DNA from: Phaseolus vulgaris
Taxonomy: Eukaryota > Streptophyta > Magnoliopsida > Fabales > Fabaceae
NCBI RefSeq assembly: GCF_000499845.2
Contig: NC_023759.2
Coordinates: 46,036,672-46,100,671 of the forward strand
Length of the DNA stretch: 64,000 nt
Direction of reading: 5' to 3'
Part shown: positions 13,236-25,726 of the stretch, piece by piece
How the letters are laid out: every line of letters begins with the position of its first letter
Numbering within the stretch: position 1 is the stretch's first letter
The notes under the pieces: generated by a model
The model's database searches: none
Seen by the model: only the letters and a program-made list of their open reading frames with translations
What the model was told of the DNA's origin: nothing
Position numbers and translations under genes: made by a program

Positions 13236-14378
13236 AAGTTTGTTCAAATTTTATTTAGATAAAGCTAACAATGATGGAAAACCATCTTCCAATTTGAAAT
13301 TTTAAATAAATAATTCCATTGAGTGAGTCAATTAGTGTTTGAGTGGCGACCCCAAATGATATCAGTTTGGGATAGCCATGCAAGCATTGAGAGTCAAGGC
13401 TTCAAGGCACCCTAAATAAGGATGCTATTATAAGTGATACTTTTCTATAGTTTCATATTTTTATTCAAAAGGAATTAGAGATAGAAAAGCTTTGTAGTGG
13501 GAGTTTCTGTTGAATCTGTTCTGATGGCTGGTCCAGCCATTTCAGGTCCTTCATTACCTAATGATAGAAGAATAAAACCTTTCATGTTTACCTTTAGATT
13601 TTAACATTATAAAATATGCTATAGTCATAATCAACTTGAAATGATGATAAAGCTTTTTATTCTCAGAGCACTTTCTATTGCATCCTCTGCCAACTTGATT
13701 GAACATTATAAAGAGTATTATAACCAATCGGGCTTCCATCAATAGCCTTCTTTATTATAAACTTTACAGCACCCGTGGACTACTTGACAAAGGGAATCGC
13801 ACTTTATAAGAAGCTAAAAAAAACATAACTTAAATCAGCCTGGAACCTGTCAGATGATTGAAACTTAAGAACAACCATTTTGCAAAATCCTCATCATTTC
13901 GACATACACCACAAATAAATTCAGTCGAGTTTGAATAAAAAACCCATGCAAAAACTTGGGTTCCCGTGTTTCAATTACTGCTCATAAACTTATTGTGCCA
14001 ATTTGTCTTGCAGACTTCATTCATAAGAAAGTACCACTCAAGATATGAATTTCTTGCCTTTTCTCCTTCAAAATTAGTTGACAACATTTTTGGTTCACTT
14101 GATGAAGACTAGTTCTTGAATAGATTCGATAGTTTAAAGGTTGTTCATCAGTGACATACTGACATGATAATGACTTTCACAATCTCACTGGAAAGGAACC
14201 CTATGAGATTCATTTCCTTTTCAGCAAACTCAGAAATAGACACCATAGTAAGATCACAAGATTCCGTAAAATGGCCTGCACTACAACATTTTCCAGGGAT
14301 TAAAGTTAAAGCCTAGAAAGATACAAGATTGTACTAGAACGAAATCAAACCAAAACGAACAAATTAGAGGCAACAAAT
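13236..14378. other. convergent intergenic region
   Basis: Bases between the SDR stop and the stop of the next, convergent gene. It should contain both 3' UTRs. Open frames here are short and unconvincing, and I see no repeat or RNA gene. Confidence 0.6.
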
Positions 14379-15028
14379 TCAGATTGATTGACAGAACTGT
14401 TCTATCCGTTGAGCAATGAGGTCAATAGCAGCATTTGCTGATGAGAATGCCCCATGGAAACTCTCTTTGTAGTTAATAGACTCCAGTTCACGGGCCATCT
14501 TCAACAGAATCTCACCCAGGTCTGTTTGCTTCTGTAGCAAAGAATTGTAGTATGAGTTGGCAGCAACTCGGCTTATTTCCACATTGGTTTCTTCTGGACA
14601 GTACTCATCATCCAACCATTTATGTAAAGTAACCCTAAGCCATTCTGATTCCTGATAAGTGAAAAAAAAAACATGCTATAATTTATCCCCAACCACTTAT
14701 TCTCTAAACTTGCTGATAATTGAAAACTGATATCAAATTGGTTTTGAAAGCAACAAAAAAGGAGTACCTGCAAGGAAATGTTTGGGTCTAACCAATGGTC
14801 AGGGACTCTAAGGTCTTCAACTTGGTCATTGGATTCTGGGAATGGGTGAGAATGGGATCTGACCCGTGTGAGCAAATGAGTTGGAGTATAGCATAGAGTT
14901 AGTGAAGAAGAAGCATGTTGGTTAGTCAGAGTTACGGCAATGGAAGATGGTGTGAATGCGAGTGTGCAAGGGATGAGAGGCGACACGATCATGTGCTGAC
15001 CCAGATTTAGTTTCAAGGTTGTCATCAT
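14379..15028 (-). CDS. conserved plant protein of unknown function, probably chloroplast-targeted (177 aa)
   Basis: Two exons, 14768-15028 and 14379-14651, joined in phase 0 across a 116-nt intron (donor CAG/GTACTC, acceptor TTATCAG). This gives 177 aa plus a stop. I chose the ATG at 15028; codons further upstream in frame would need a non-ATG start. Residues 1-65 are rich in Ser, Thr, Leu and Pro with almost no acids, as in a chloroplast transit peptide. Then come a conserved-looking block around VPDHWLDPN, then ESEWLRVTLHKWLDDEYCPE, and a long predicted helical segment containing LLQKQTDLGEILLKMAREL. It has no enzyme motif I can name. From memory it matches the Arabidopsis AT4G03150-type 'plant/protein', which would extend the conserved order with the BRCT and SDR neighbours. 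It lies 645 bases downstream of the ARF stop, on the same strand. Confidence 0.85.
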
Positions 15029-15672
15029 GGACACTGTTGTCCCCTCTCGCTTTCTCTACATAAAAAACACAACTAGTAATATCGACCATTCATTCGTATA
15101 CACTAAACCTTTTGGGATGAGGTCATGCCCCACCTCTCGCAATTTGTAGAACAATGTTCTTTTCAACTTCTACGATTTTTTATTATAGTCGCAAGTTTAT
15201 AGGTACCAAAAAAATTATTCGTAAAGCATTTGTGGAGGACCATTAGACACTATGGCACTAAAATAACTTGATCAAACTCAATTTGCTTAAATTTCAAGCG
15301 CCAAGGCTTAATTCTGAAAATTCTGGAAGACGATAAAAATAAGCAATTTCCATGTATTATTGTTAAATATTATATCACAATCATGGATACTTTGCACAAG
15401 TATCAAGAACACAGGTTCATATAACAACAAAACCAGTTTTCGATCTTTTGACCCTGTATATTTTCACTATGATTGCTATATTCCTATATAATATTAAAGC
15501 CAGATCCACATAAACTTATATAATACTGCGGATCTCCGAAATTGCCGGGAAAGGGAAGAAATGTATTGAAACTAAAAACGAAACAAAATGGCATTGGTTG
15601 CACAGAGAGAACAGGTATGGATAGATGGACTAGTCCTGCAAGCTGCTGGAGAAAGAGACACGGGGCGGATCA
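15029..15672. promoter_or_regulatory. intergenic region: ARF 3' flank and promoter of the 177-aa gene
   Basis: This 644-base gap holds the ARF 3' UTR on the left-reading strand and then the promoter and 5' UTR of the small organelle-type gene. I see no further coding frame and no recognisable repeat. CT-rich DNA just above 15028 fits a 5' UTR. Confidence 0.5.
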
Positions 15673-18600
15673 CTAAAGGCTTGGAGGATCTGCTGAGGAC
15701 CTTGGATTGAGACTGTTAATACCATCCTTCTGACATATGATCATCTTTTGCACCACACACTGGAAATCCCTGCATTGTTTGATGGTACAAATACTAAAGT
15801 TAGCAACAAAAAATAAAAGAAAAGAGAGTAACTAGCCAAAACAAAGCCACTCAATTTTGTTTTTACCAGAATTTGCTTAAGTAAATGTTTCAATGTGTAA
15901 ATGAAAAATTCCAACCACAGCTGTTATTTTTTATTAAAACCATTGAAATTGCTTGTTTGTGCTTAACAGCTTGTTTGTGCATAAGTAAATGTTTCAATGA
16001 TATTTTTAGTTTCGGTACTTAACTGCCATGGATAATCTCGCAAGAACATCATGTCTCCATCATCATCTATGCAGGTCACATGCCATCCACTGCTTCCATT
16101 GACTAAGCCGCCACCAAAATCAAACATCGAGTCGAGCTCAGCAATGAGTTCATCATATCCACGAAAACGGCTAAGATCAACTGCTCTTCCAAGAGCAGTT
16201 CCCAGCTTAATCACCTGAAATAGTTAGTTGCCTTTGTTCAAATGTCTCTGAATGTGAAAAGCTAAAAATGTTTCAGCTACTTGCTGTATTAACCATTCAA
16301 TAAAGTATATATGATATAGTAGAACTTAGATTATTCACATTATATTATTATTTATTTATATCATAATGTATTTATCGAGGGTTCAAATCAAACTCAAGAA
16401 AATCAAATCAATGTGAAGGTTAAATATGAAATGCTTAGTACCTTTGTGCAGCTACGATTGACAGAGCGACACTTCTGACATGTTTTCCCGGAGGTAACAG
16501 ACATTGGAGGAGTAGAACGCAGACTTGAAGGTTGTGATGAAGGGAGCTCCGGTTGGCGGTCAATTAAGCTAACTCCAAAAAGCTTGTATCTACTACAACT
16601 TCCAAGTTGACCAAATGGAGCATCATTTTCATTTCTAGATTCGTAAGGAGGCCATCCCAGGGAGTCAGAACAAATGGAGCCTAAATTTGAACTTGATATT
16701 GACAAGTCTTCATGTGCCAATGACGTTGATCTTCCAAGAGATTTATGAAGAATGTCTTGCATGTGAAAGGGGAGCTGGTTCAGATTTTCCTTCCCAAATT
16801 GTGAGCCACTGATTGAGAACTTCGATGGGTTGATTACATCACTCGATGATGGTCTTTGCAATGGCCATGAAGTACTCAGGCCACTGTAATCTTGTCCTTG
16901 CAAGTCCCTATCCGTTCTCTGAGTCTGAGATGCCGCCCTGGCTGAACTCTGACCAGCATCTGATAAAAAGAGAATTCAACTAGTCCATAATGCTTAAAGA
17001 AAAGGCAACATGTCATTCTAATTTATAAACATGGAAAGTTATAGCATTAACATCTTGTAGCTTCCTAAAATCGAATTTTACAGGGAACTCAAACTAGAGA
17101 TGAATTTATAAGTACTGACCATTCATGCCAAAGACACTTAATCCAGGCAAAGGGTGCTGGTTAAGTAGATGTGGCCTTTTTGGGTTTGGGAGAACAGGAA
17201 AGTGCTTCTCCGTGGCAGATTCCAATGGCTCAATCCACCAAGGACAAACCCTTTCAGGGTGCATGAAGGCATCTACTGCGGCATCCCATTGCACCTGAGA
17301 AGATATAAATTTAATTGAATCCAGTAATATAGAACATAAAGGCATTATAGCTTCAAAGAACTAAATCTAAAAGACTTGGAAAGGGCTTGATTACCTTGAG
17401 ACATCTCCATTCAGAACCAGGCCACCTAATGCTGTCAATAACTTCAGTACCAATTATCGTACCTGCATATCTGGTTACTCAAAACAAAAAGACAATAGAC
17501 CTGATTACGAATTGTTCATTGTAGTTAGAGACTATAATTACCATTAACAGCTTCTGTATGTTTTCCTTTTATTTTCATAGAGATAGATTCATTTCAAGAT
17601 AAAACATCCATGACTCGGTCAAACTTTGACATCATTACCTTCTTAGAGACTCTTCAACATCACACTGCATTTGTACTCTCGCTCCAATTGAATAGTCGGG
17701 AACAGTTGACTTCAAATATTTTTCCAGAGGAATAATAAACTCAAAGGGATTCGTCCTGCAAAATTGTGGGTAACAAATAGCTCATTCCAATTGAAACTTA
17801 TGCCCAAAGGGTGTGTGTGTGTGTATATATAGACATGTGCTTTTGAATTTTCAATCTGATAAATCCTGAACAACTCACCAAGGGTGGTAATAGACAGTGA
17901 ACAGGGATCCTGTGGAAACAGCATGGGAAGCACTAGCCAAAATTCCAAGTTGCATGCTATGACCCGATATCAGAGATGAAGACAGGGATGCATTGCTGGG
18001 ATGTCTATTTGCCCGACGAATCCCAACACGAACTTCTCCAGACTCCCCACTGCAATAACACAAGCACTATCCTTCTTACTGACACTTCTATTAACATTGG
18101 AATTATTAAATAAACCTAATTATTTAGAATAATATTACAAAGCTCCTCTTCTTGTGACGTTTTATAGCAAGCCGCCAAAAGCACAAGCTACTAATATTCT
18201 CTACTATTACTTGAAAATCTTACTCTTAATGGAAGTTGAAAACTATACTGGCAATGATTAACTTCTCCTAATGCATTTGAAAAAAGAAACTTTTGATTCT
18301 AACCAGAGTTCCTCTGGAATAACACAAACATAATTCATGGGGGGAGGGAAAGAATGAGACAGAAAGTACCTAACAAAAATGCATGAATCTCCAGCAACAA
18401 GTTTCTTTGCATTCACGAACGTGCTCCAACCACTAGTTAGCAAGTGTCGTTTCGGCTGACCTGCATTTCATTTGAAAAAATATCCAACCCAGAAACTAAA
18501 CCAGCATTTCTTGCAAAAAAAATATGCGATTTATTTTACTTGTAATTAACAATAATTTCCCTACATTGTTGCAACTGAATCAGAAACATTTGACAAAATA

Positions 18601-21600
18601 AAAGTAATCTAAACACACCACGGTATATGTGTCGAAAATGCCACTCGAACCCGCGCAAGTCCTTCGCAAGAATTTCCTGTGCAGGCGTTTGATGAGTCAT
18701 GTCCTGTAATATCAAAGAGACAAAGACCTTAAATAACCCAAATTCCTTAAGAAGAAAAAACTACACAAATGACAGATGCTAAGGATTCCAACCAGGGGAC
18801 GGAAGCATTCATCAGCATGTCTCTTCGGAATAGAGAATCCACCATGTGTGCTTGTGTCTGATGGAGTGAGTACCTTACTGAAGGAGTAGGTTGCAGTTCT
18901 TAAAGGAACATGATTGTCCTCGTTCTCTAAATCAAAATCATTTTGCTGCAAAGATCCAAGCAATAACCAATTCTATTAAGACATTATCCTTGTCTGCATG
19001 TCGTACAAGGTAAATTGCCATTCATTCTTTTAAGATTAAATTCTATAGAATACTAATGTCACATACTGAATGGATACTATAAAAAAAATATCATAACAAT
19101 AACGGTTGCACTTTAAAGAAGCAAAAATGAAGAAGGTGAAGGTAGCCAACCTTGGCCTCCGGAACTAATGTAACTTGAGCAAAAACCTCATCTGTGTAAA
19201 TTTCGGCCTGCAAAATCAAATATTTACATTATTTCCCATTTGCACTAAACATTTGATGTAAATAACAATACCAACCCGGGTAGAAAGATGACAGTACCTG
19301 TAACTGAACATACACAACCCTGCATAAGATCTTAGAAGGCAAACCAGACGCAGGAATTTCCATGTGTCCATCTTGCTGATGCTGAGTAAATGCAGCAACC
19401 TATTCCACAAGCCAATCATTCGATCATGAAATGGTAATCATAAGACAGTCTATATTAAAAATCTGTAATTATTAATGTTGAGTTTATGCTGTCAATTGAA
19501 GTGATTGAGATTTATTAATTAAAAAACACGAACTCATTGATTTCGAAAGATTAAAAGAGAAAGAAATTTAGCAACACTCTCTAAGATATGTGAGAGAGAC
19601 CAAGTTAAACAAAGATTAAAAAAAGGGAAAATAGCACAGAGTAAAGACCATCATAACTCTGACAAACACACACTTGTCTCTTAAAACAAGTTAATCACAT
19701 TAGTATTTTAACAGGTAATAAAACATTGAATGGAAAATTCAAAAGTATATTAAATATTTGAAATTTTTTATTATTAGTTTCATTATTATTTTTAATTGTT
19801 TCAATCAAAACACTTGAGTATACTTCATTAATCTACAAGCCAAACTCAAAAAGGTTTCAACATTTAAAAGAAAGAAAAAAATTTAATTAGATGTCATATG
19901 AAGAGCTTAACAGTATTTTAATTTTCTAGAACAAAAAATACTTGCTTGAAATTGAAGAAGGTTCATTAGAATTAAAAAAAAAAGTTTTATCCAAATATAA
20001 AAGTGGTGGTCAAAGACAAAAAAAAAAACAGTGATCAAGTATATTAAAGCGATGATGGCCATCAAATAAACAAAGATGAACAAAATTGGAAAATGGGAGA
20101 AACCCATAAATTTTACAAATTAACAAAAATGCACTTGTCACATAAAATAAATCAAGGTTATAATACTGTTTTAATTATTGATATTGAATGAAAAATGTTT
20201 AAAAATACAATAAATATTTGAAATAAAAATTATTAATGTTGTCTATTTTTCAGTTTTCAATTAAATTTCTTGAGTAGTTTTTAAGTTCCAAAAAATTTTA
20301 AATCATAGATTAAGAAAAGGATGATTTAGCCTCTAGAGTAAATTAAATTTTATTCAGATTACTTTAACAAAATATTACTTGTGTTTACAATTGTTTTGAA
20401 GAACAAGCAATTATTTTTTAATAAAAATTGTTATGAAACACACTAACTTTAGACTCTTAGTTGTTGTGTACTACACATAAAGTGACAAAAAGTTTATTTG
20501 CAAACTCATTCCTAATGATACTTCCAAAGCATGAAATCAAGAAACAAAATTTGTACACATCATTCATCTCTATCTCTCATTTGCTTAATTATAATTGGTT
20601 TCGAAAACACAAAGACGTCAAAAATATACGCCATTTGAGATTCCTATCTATAGACTTGAAAAATCAAAAGTTGACGACAAAGCAAATAAAACAGTAAATC
20701 TTATATAAATTGAATGTAAAAGTATGTTTGAAAAGTAATGATGTTTGCAAAATTGAAAGCATAAAATTAAGAAACAAAGTTTTTCATTGTTAAAAAATAA
20801 CGCTTTCTTCCCATAGTTTAAATTGGTAATCAAATAAAAAATATATATAAGAAAATCATAATAAAAAAGATACGTTCAAAGACAATAAGATTAGAACAAG
20901 GTGAGAGAAAAAAATAACGTTAATCCGATAAATTTAAACTGTGTTTGAATTATCATTTGCTCCTAAACGTGACACAAGGATTGACGTTAAACGGAATTTC
21001 TGACGAAAAAAACAAACATGCACTTAAGAGTTACACTTATTTTTTAAAAATAAGTTAATAAAATAATAGGTAATTAATAAAATATTAAATGAAAAATGCA
21101 TTAAATGTAAAAAAAAAAAAGTTAGCATAATCGTTTCAACTGAAATGTTTAGTATTTTGTAAAAATTCCAAAAAGAATAAATTTCACAAAAGCTTTTATT
21201 ACAAAATGAACTCCAGCCAGAGCAGAACAACCTATGTATAAAGGCATGGATTGGTGGTGATGATAAAAAGAAAGAAGACACTACATTGAACAGAAACGAT
21301 AAAACCGAAACTGGGAGAGTGAGAAAAACAAAACTTTAAATCTCACAAATTAAGTAAATGAAAAAATAATTAAGAACGAATGTATTAAATATTCAGAAAA
21401 GAATAATTAATGCCACCCAGTTCATAATGTTTTACAAAATATTAAGTGAAAAAACGTATTAAATTAAAACAAAGCAATGGTATCCCCAATGTGAAGCAAA
21501 ATTAGTTGACACAGGGAAATTGCATAGTTCAAATCGCCGTTTCCAACATTCATCATCAATAAACTTGCTTACATTAAATAAAGCAGAGCTTATTTAATCT

Positions 21601-22366
21601 TAAGAAAAGGTAAAAAAAAACGTTTGATTTAAGCATTTCAAAAACACTTTGTGCGCAATAATTGACCTAATAAAATGAACTGAAATAATAATAAAAACAA
21701 AAATAATAGATGACAAGACAACCTTGGAAAGTTACCATCTTTGTTGTACAGTCAACACAAAACATGAGTAAAATTGAGAACGACAAAGACCAGATTAGAA
21801 GAACACGAGTAAAAGAGAAAGAGAGAAAATTGAAGAACCTGCTCCAAGTGGCCTTGAGGGAAGTAGAAAACCAACTCTCCAACACGAGGAACATGAACGG
21901 AATATCCCGCACATGCACGCCACAGTTCAGTGTACAAATCATCTCCGGGACCTACGAAACCATCACAGAAAATAATTAAAATTGAAGAATTGAAACAAAA
22001 CACCGATCCATGAACAAACGAGGCCGCGGATTTATAAGAGAGAGGAGAATCAAGGACTGGTGTACTGATTCAGTTCACCATTCTTGAAACAGCCTTAATC
22101 CGACAGCAACGAAAACAAAAACACAGCATAATAATTAGCAGTTGTTGACTTTGATTTGGTGGAGCGATTGTAAAAGAATGTGTCCTGGTGAATCCAGAAG
22201 CACAGAAAAAAGAAAGAGAGAAAGAGAAAAGTAAAGTAGCACTATTGTATTGAAGGAAAGAAAATGATTGAGGATGGATGGTGGTGTTGTGGTGGTAACA
22301 GTAGCATAGCACTGCAGTAGCAGTACCTCGGTTACGGGGAAGACCGTCTCTGGGTTCAGGCTCCAT
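15673..22366 (-). CDS. auxin response factor, class B (ARF1/ARF9/ARF18-like repressor), 14 exons, 661 aa
   Basis: Exons in transcript order: 22327-22366, 21839-21951, 19298-19399, 19151-19207, 18793-18945, 18619-18703, 18370-18460, 17879-18049, 17639-17755, 17395-17470, 17120-17294, 16442-16959, 16024-16214, 15673-15769. All phases agree (1986 nt with stop), and 14 exons is typical of class-B ARFs. The B3 DNA-binding domain is at about 118-220 ([32 protein letters not shown]) and the auxin-response/dimerisation domain at about 260-345. A Ser/Gln/Pro-rich middle region carries KLFGV at 519-523, a known TOPLESS-recruiting repressor motif type. A C-terminal PB1 domain starts near 567 with Lys569 and the acidic DDDGD cluster. 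It should bind TGTCTC-type elements in the nucleus and repress. An in-frame ATG at 22384 would add six residues (MRRRRE). Oddities: FVSG instead of FLRG, PWWIEP instead of PWEIEP and LRDYPW instead of VGDDPW. Which paralog it is remains open. Confidence 0.92.
16888..16908 (-). promoter_or_regulatory. degenerate tasiARF-like target site in ARF exon 12
   Basis: On the coding strand the 21 bases run GGGACTTGCAAGGACAAGAT plus one T and encode DLQGQD. As I remember it, the TAS3 tasiARF target in ARF2/3/4 codes for VLQGQE and has the same core, with about five differences from this sequence. It may be a relic kept by protein conservation rather than an active site. Confidence 0.4.
19400..21838 (-). 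repeat. 2.4-kb ARF intron 2 filled with diverged repeats
   Basis: This intron is far longer than the other twelve. It contains several diverged copies of an AT-rich repeat recognisable by blocks such as AAAGCATGAAAT followed by AAGAAACAAA (near 20527 and 20755) and by phrases like CAATAAATATTTGAAAT (about 19750 and 20207). The same phrases occur at 37.9-38.95 kb. I see no coding sequence in it. Confidence 0.6.
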
Positions 22367-22384
22367 CTCTCTCCTCCTCCTCAT

Positions 22385-23040
22385 GGAAGGCAAAGAAAGG
22401 CGGAGAAAACGAACGAGAGAACGGAGAAAGCGAGAAGAAGAAAGGAGAATGAGTGAATGAGTGAAGGAGAAAGTGAGCACACGTGAGATTTAAGGAGCGA
22501 GGGAGGCGTCGAAACAGAAAAAAAAAATAATAAAAAAATTAAAAAAAAGGAAGAAACGTTTCACAGAGTGTTGTTCATTGGTTCATGAGAGTTGTGTTAA
22601 CTATGCGATCTCCCACCTTCCTCCATTGTCGTCCACCTTCAAAGTAATACTCAACCTGTGTTCCGGTGCGCGCAGGTGCAACTTAACAAGGGTGGAACAC
22701 AGACGAAGACAAATTACGAGTTTTATGTTTGTGTTTGTGTTCGTGTACAGTACAGTGCAGCTGCAAAGCAAGACCCCTTTGCTTTTACTGAGTTGGCTTC
22801 TCTCTGTGATGGCCACACCCTGATCGTAACCGTTGATTAATTGAGTTAATTGGGTTTGGACGATAATGATGAATGGTTTTGGGGTTAATTAATTGATTGA
22901 TTAATTAATTAAGATATGAGAGAGAGTGAGGGCATGCGGGTACTTTGCATGCAGAGGCAGCGTCAGTGATTGCAGAAAGGGTTGTACGGATACACCATTC
23001 ACACCGTTCAGGCTATTATGGCTGGCTGCTCTATCACTAT
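22385..23040 (-). promoter_or_regulatory. ARF 5' UTR and promoter region
   Basis: On the minus strand the stretch just upstream of the ATG is CT-rich (rich in CTTTCTCC and CTTCTTTC), as in many plant 5' UTRs. Further up lie an A-rich tract (about 22518-22552) and less AT-rich DNA to about 23040. No TATA box stands out. Confidence 0.5.
22480..22485. promoter_or_regulatory. G-box CACGTG upstream of ARF
   Basis: Palindromic CACGTG about 114 bases upstream of the ARF start codon at 22366. G-boxes bind bZIP and bHLH factors; function here is not shown. Confidence 0.4.
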
Positions 23041-23635
23041 TTCTCTTTCCTTTCTTTTCAACAACAATTCACAATTTCTTTTAAAGTCTTTATTCATTTT
23101 TTTTTTCAATTATAGATCATATTAATCAAATATTTCCTCATCACTTCTCTTCTAATACCAAATGTATATATTTCAAAATTACATATTTTATTATATATTT
23201 TTTAATTTTACATTATATACTACTAATATTTCAATTTGAGAAATGTTCATAATTTTTTTTTATAATGTAAATTTATTTGATAGTTAATTCTTCATGTTTA
23301 ATAAATAATCAATGTATTAATTATTTATTTATTATAAATTTATTAAATATTTCGTAACGGTGATGGTAACGTATAAAACGTATTGACCGTATGTACATAA
23401 ATATACTCTACTTTTAGAAGAGTTTACATCTATTTAGACTCAGAGATTGCACTTGTCGTACTATTACTATGAAATTCACAAAGTTATGCGCATATAAATG
23501 TCAGCACCAAACTATATGACCTCACAAACCAATTATTCTTCTGACTATAAAGTCAATCATATGAATCTCATTCAACCCTCACTATTTCATATTTTTCATT
23601 TATATGATTTCAATATACCAATAAGGTCATGATAC

Positions 23636-23997
23636 CACTATAAGAAAATCATGAAATAGAAATCAATTTTAGAGACAGAAAATAATTAGTTGTTATAGTG
23701 ACTAAATTAAAAACCATTTTAGAGACTACAAAAAATTTTGATTTTTAAATTAGTTTCTATTATTGTTAAATAGTTTCTAAATTGGTATCTAATTAGTTAC
23801 TAAGGTTTTAACTACCAATTATTTAGATTCTAAATTTGGTAGCTCAAACCTTGGTAGCTAATTAGATACCAATTTAGAAACCATTTAACAATAATAGAAA
23901 CTAATTCAGAAACCAAATTTTTTTTATAGTTTCTAAAATGTATCTAATTTAGTTACTATAGCAACTAATTATAATTGGTTTCTATTTCATGATAGTG
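23636..23997. mobile_element. CACTA-type foldback MITE
   Basis: Begins CACTATAAGAAAATC and ends TATTTCATGATAGTG. The whole element is palindromic, with the phrases GGTATCTAATTAG and its complement either side of the middle. The right terminus is slightly damaged. Confidence 0.75.
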
Positions 23998-24048
23998 TAG
24001 TCCATTCTAGATGAATCACAAATCTATGCACATATTGACTAAATTTAC

Positions 24049-24308
24049 CACTACAAGAAAAACATTAAATAAGAACTAATTTTAGAGACTAAACAAAATT
24101 AGAGACCATTTTATAAACTAAAAAAATTATCCATTATTAATAAAAATACCAATTTAAAAACCATTTTATAATTTTTTATTAATAATAAAAACCACTTTAA
24201 ATACCAATAATTTTGTAGTCTCTAAAATAGTATTTAATTTAGTAAGTATAATGACTAATTATTTGTAGTCTCTAAATTTGATTGTTATTTAATGATTATC
24301 TTGTAATG
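24049..24308. mobile_element. CACTA-type foldback MITE, diverged
   Basis: Begins CACTACAAGAAAAAC and ends GATTATCTTGTAATG. It is shorter than full copies (about 260 against 380 bp), so it probably carries an internal deletion. Confidence 0.65.
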
Positions 24309-24373
24309 AACTTTAGAGCATATATTATAAATGGAATAGCCAATATGAGATCACTTTTCTTTATACCAAATGT

Positions 24374-24520
24374 CACTATAAGAAAAACATGAAACAAACA
24401 ATAATTAGTTGTTATAGTAACTAAATTATAGACTATTTTAGAAATTAAAAAAAAAAATTGGTTTCTGGATTAATTTCTATTATTGTTAAATGGTTTCTAA
24501 ATTGGTATCTAATTATTTTT
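24374..24520. mobile_element. CACTA-type MITE, truncated
   Basis: Starts CACTATAAGAAAAAC but runs only to about the centre of the palindrome, then switches to the spacer of the 800-bp array. Confidence 0.6.
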
Positions 24521-24907
24521 TGTCACTAAATGATATTACATTATATACTATTGATATTTCAATTTCATAAATGTTCTTAACATGTTGTGTTAATTTTTTT
24601 GATAATGTAAATTATTTGATAGTTAATTCTTCATTCTACTTAATAAATAATCAATTAACGCATGTATTAATTATTTATTTATTATAAATTTAATAAATAT
24701 TTCATAACGGTAACACTATCGTATAAAACGTACCGACTATGTCATATGTACATAAATATGTAATTATGTGTATATTATATTTTAAAAATATTTATTTATT
24801 TATAGGGAATTTAAAATATAGATAAATATAAAAATCTACTTATTGTGGAGTTTGAACACCTACAACATCATGTGTTTTTTTGTGTAATACATAACTATCA
24901 CAAATCT

Positions 24908-25290
24908 CACTATAAGGAAATTATGAAATAGAAATTAATTTTAAAGATAAAAAATAATTAGTTCATATAATGACTAAATTAGAGACCATTTTATAGACTA
25001 AAAAAATGTTTGGTTTCTAAATTAGTTTCTATTATTGTTAAATAGTTTTCAAATTGGTATCAAATTAGCTACCAAGGTTTTAAATACCAATTATTTAGTT
25101 TCTAAATTTGGTAGCAAAACCCTTGGTTGTTAATTAGATACCAATTTAGAAACCATTTAACACTAATATAAACTAATTTAGAAACCCAAAATTTGTTAGT
25201 CTCTAAAATGGTCTCTAATTTAGTCACTATAGCAACTAATTATTTTTTGTCACTAAAAGTTAGTTTGTATTTCATAATTGTCTTGTAGTG
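24908..25290. mobile_element. CACTA-type foldback MITE (array unit 1)
   Basis: Begins CACTATAAGGAAATT and ends AATTGTCTTGTAGTG. It is fully palindromic and forms part of the 800-bp unit. Confidence 0.75.
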
Positions 25291-25726
25291 TGTATATTAT
25301 ATTTTAAATTACATATTTTATTTCAATTTTACATTATATACTACTGATATTTCAATTTCATAAATGTTCTTAACATGTGTTAATTTTTTTATAATGTAAT
25401 TTTTTTTATAATGTAAATTTGTTTGATAGTTAATTCTTCATTCTACTCAATAAATAATAAATTAACTCATGTATTAATTAATTATTTATTATAAATTTAA
25501 TAAATATTTTATAATGGTAACGCTAACTTATGAAACGTACCGACTTGTCATATGTACATAAATATGTAATTATGTGTATATTATATTTTAAAAATAATTC
25601 TTTATTTATTAGGAATTTAAAATATAGATAAATATAAAGAATGAGAAATGCTTTATCTGCTTATTGTGGAGTTTGAACACATGTAACATCACGCGTTTTT
25701 GTGTAATACACAACTATCACATATCT

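Noticed and set aside
14573..15034. Longer start for the 177-aa protein at 15034
   Set aside because: It needs a GTG start; the ATG at 15028 is the first usable start.
22070..22480. 136-residue frame at the ARF 5' end
   Set aside because: It reads through the first ARF intron. Only its [13 protein letters not shown] part is exon 1.
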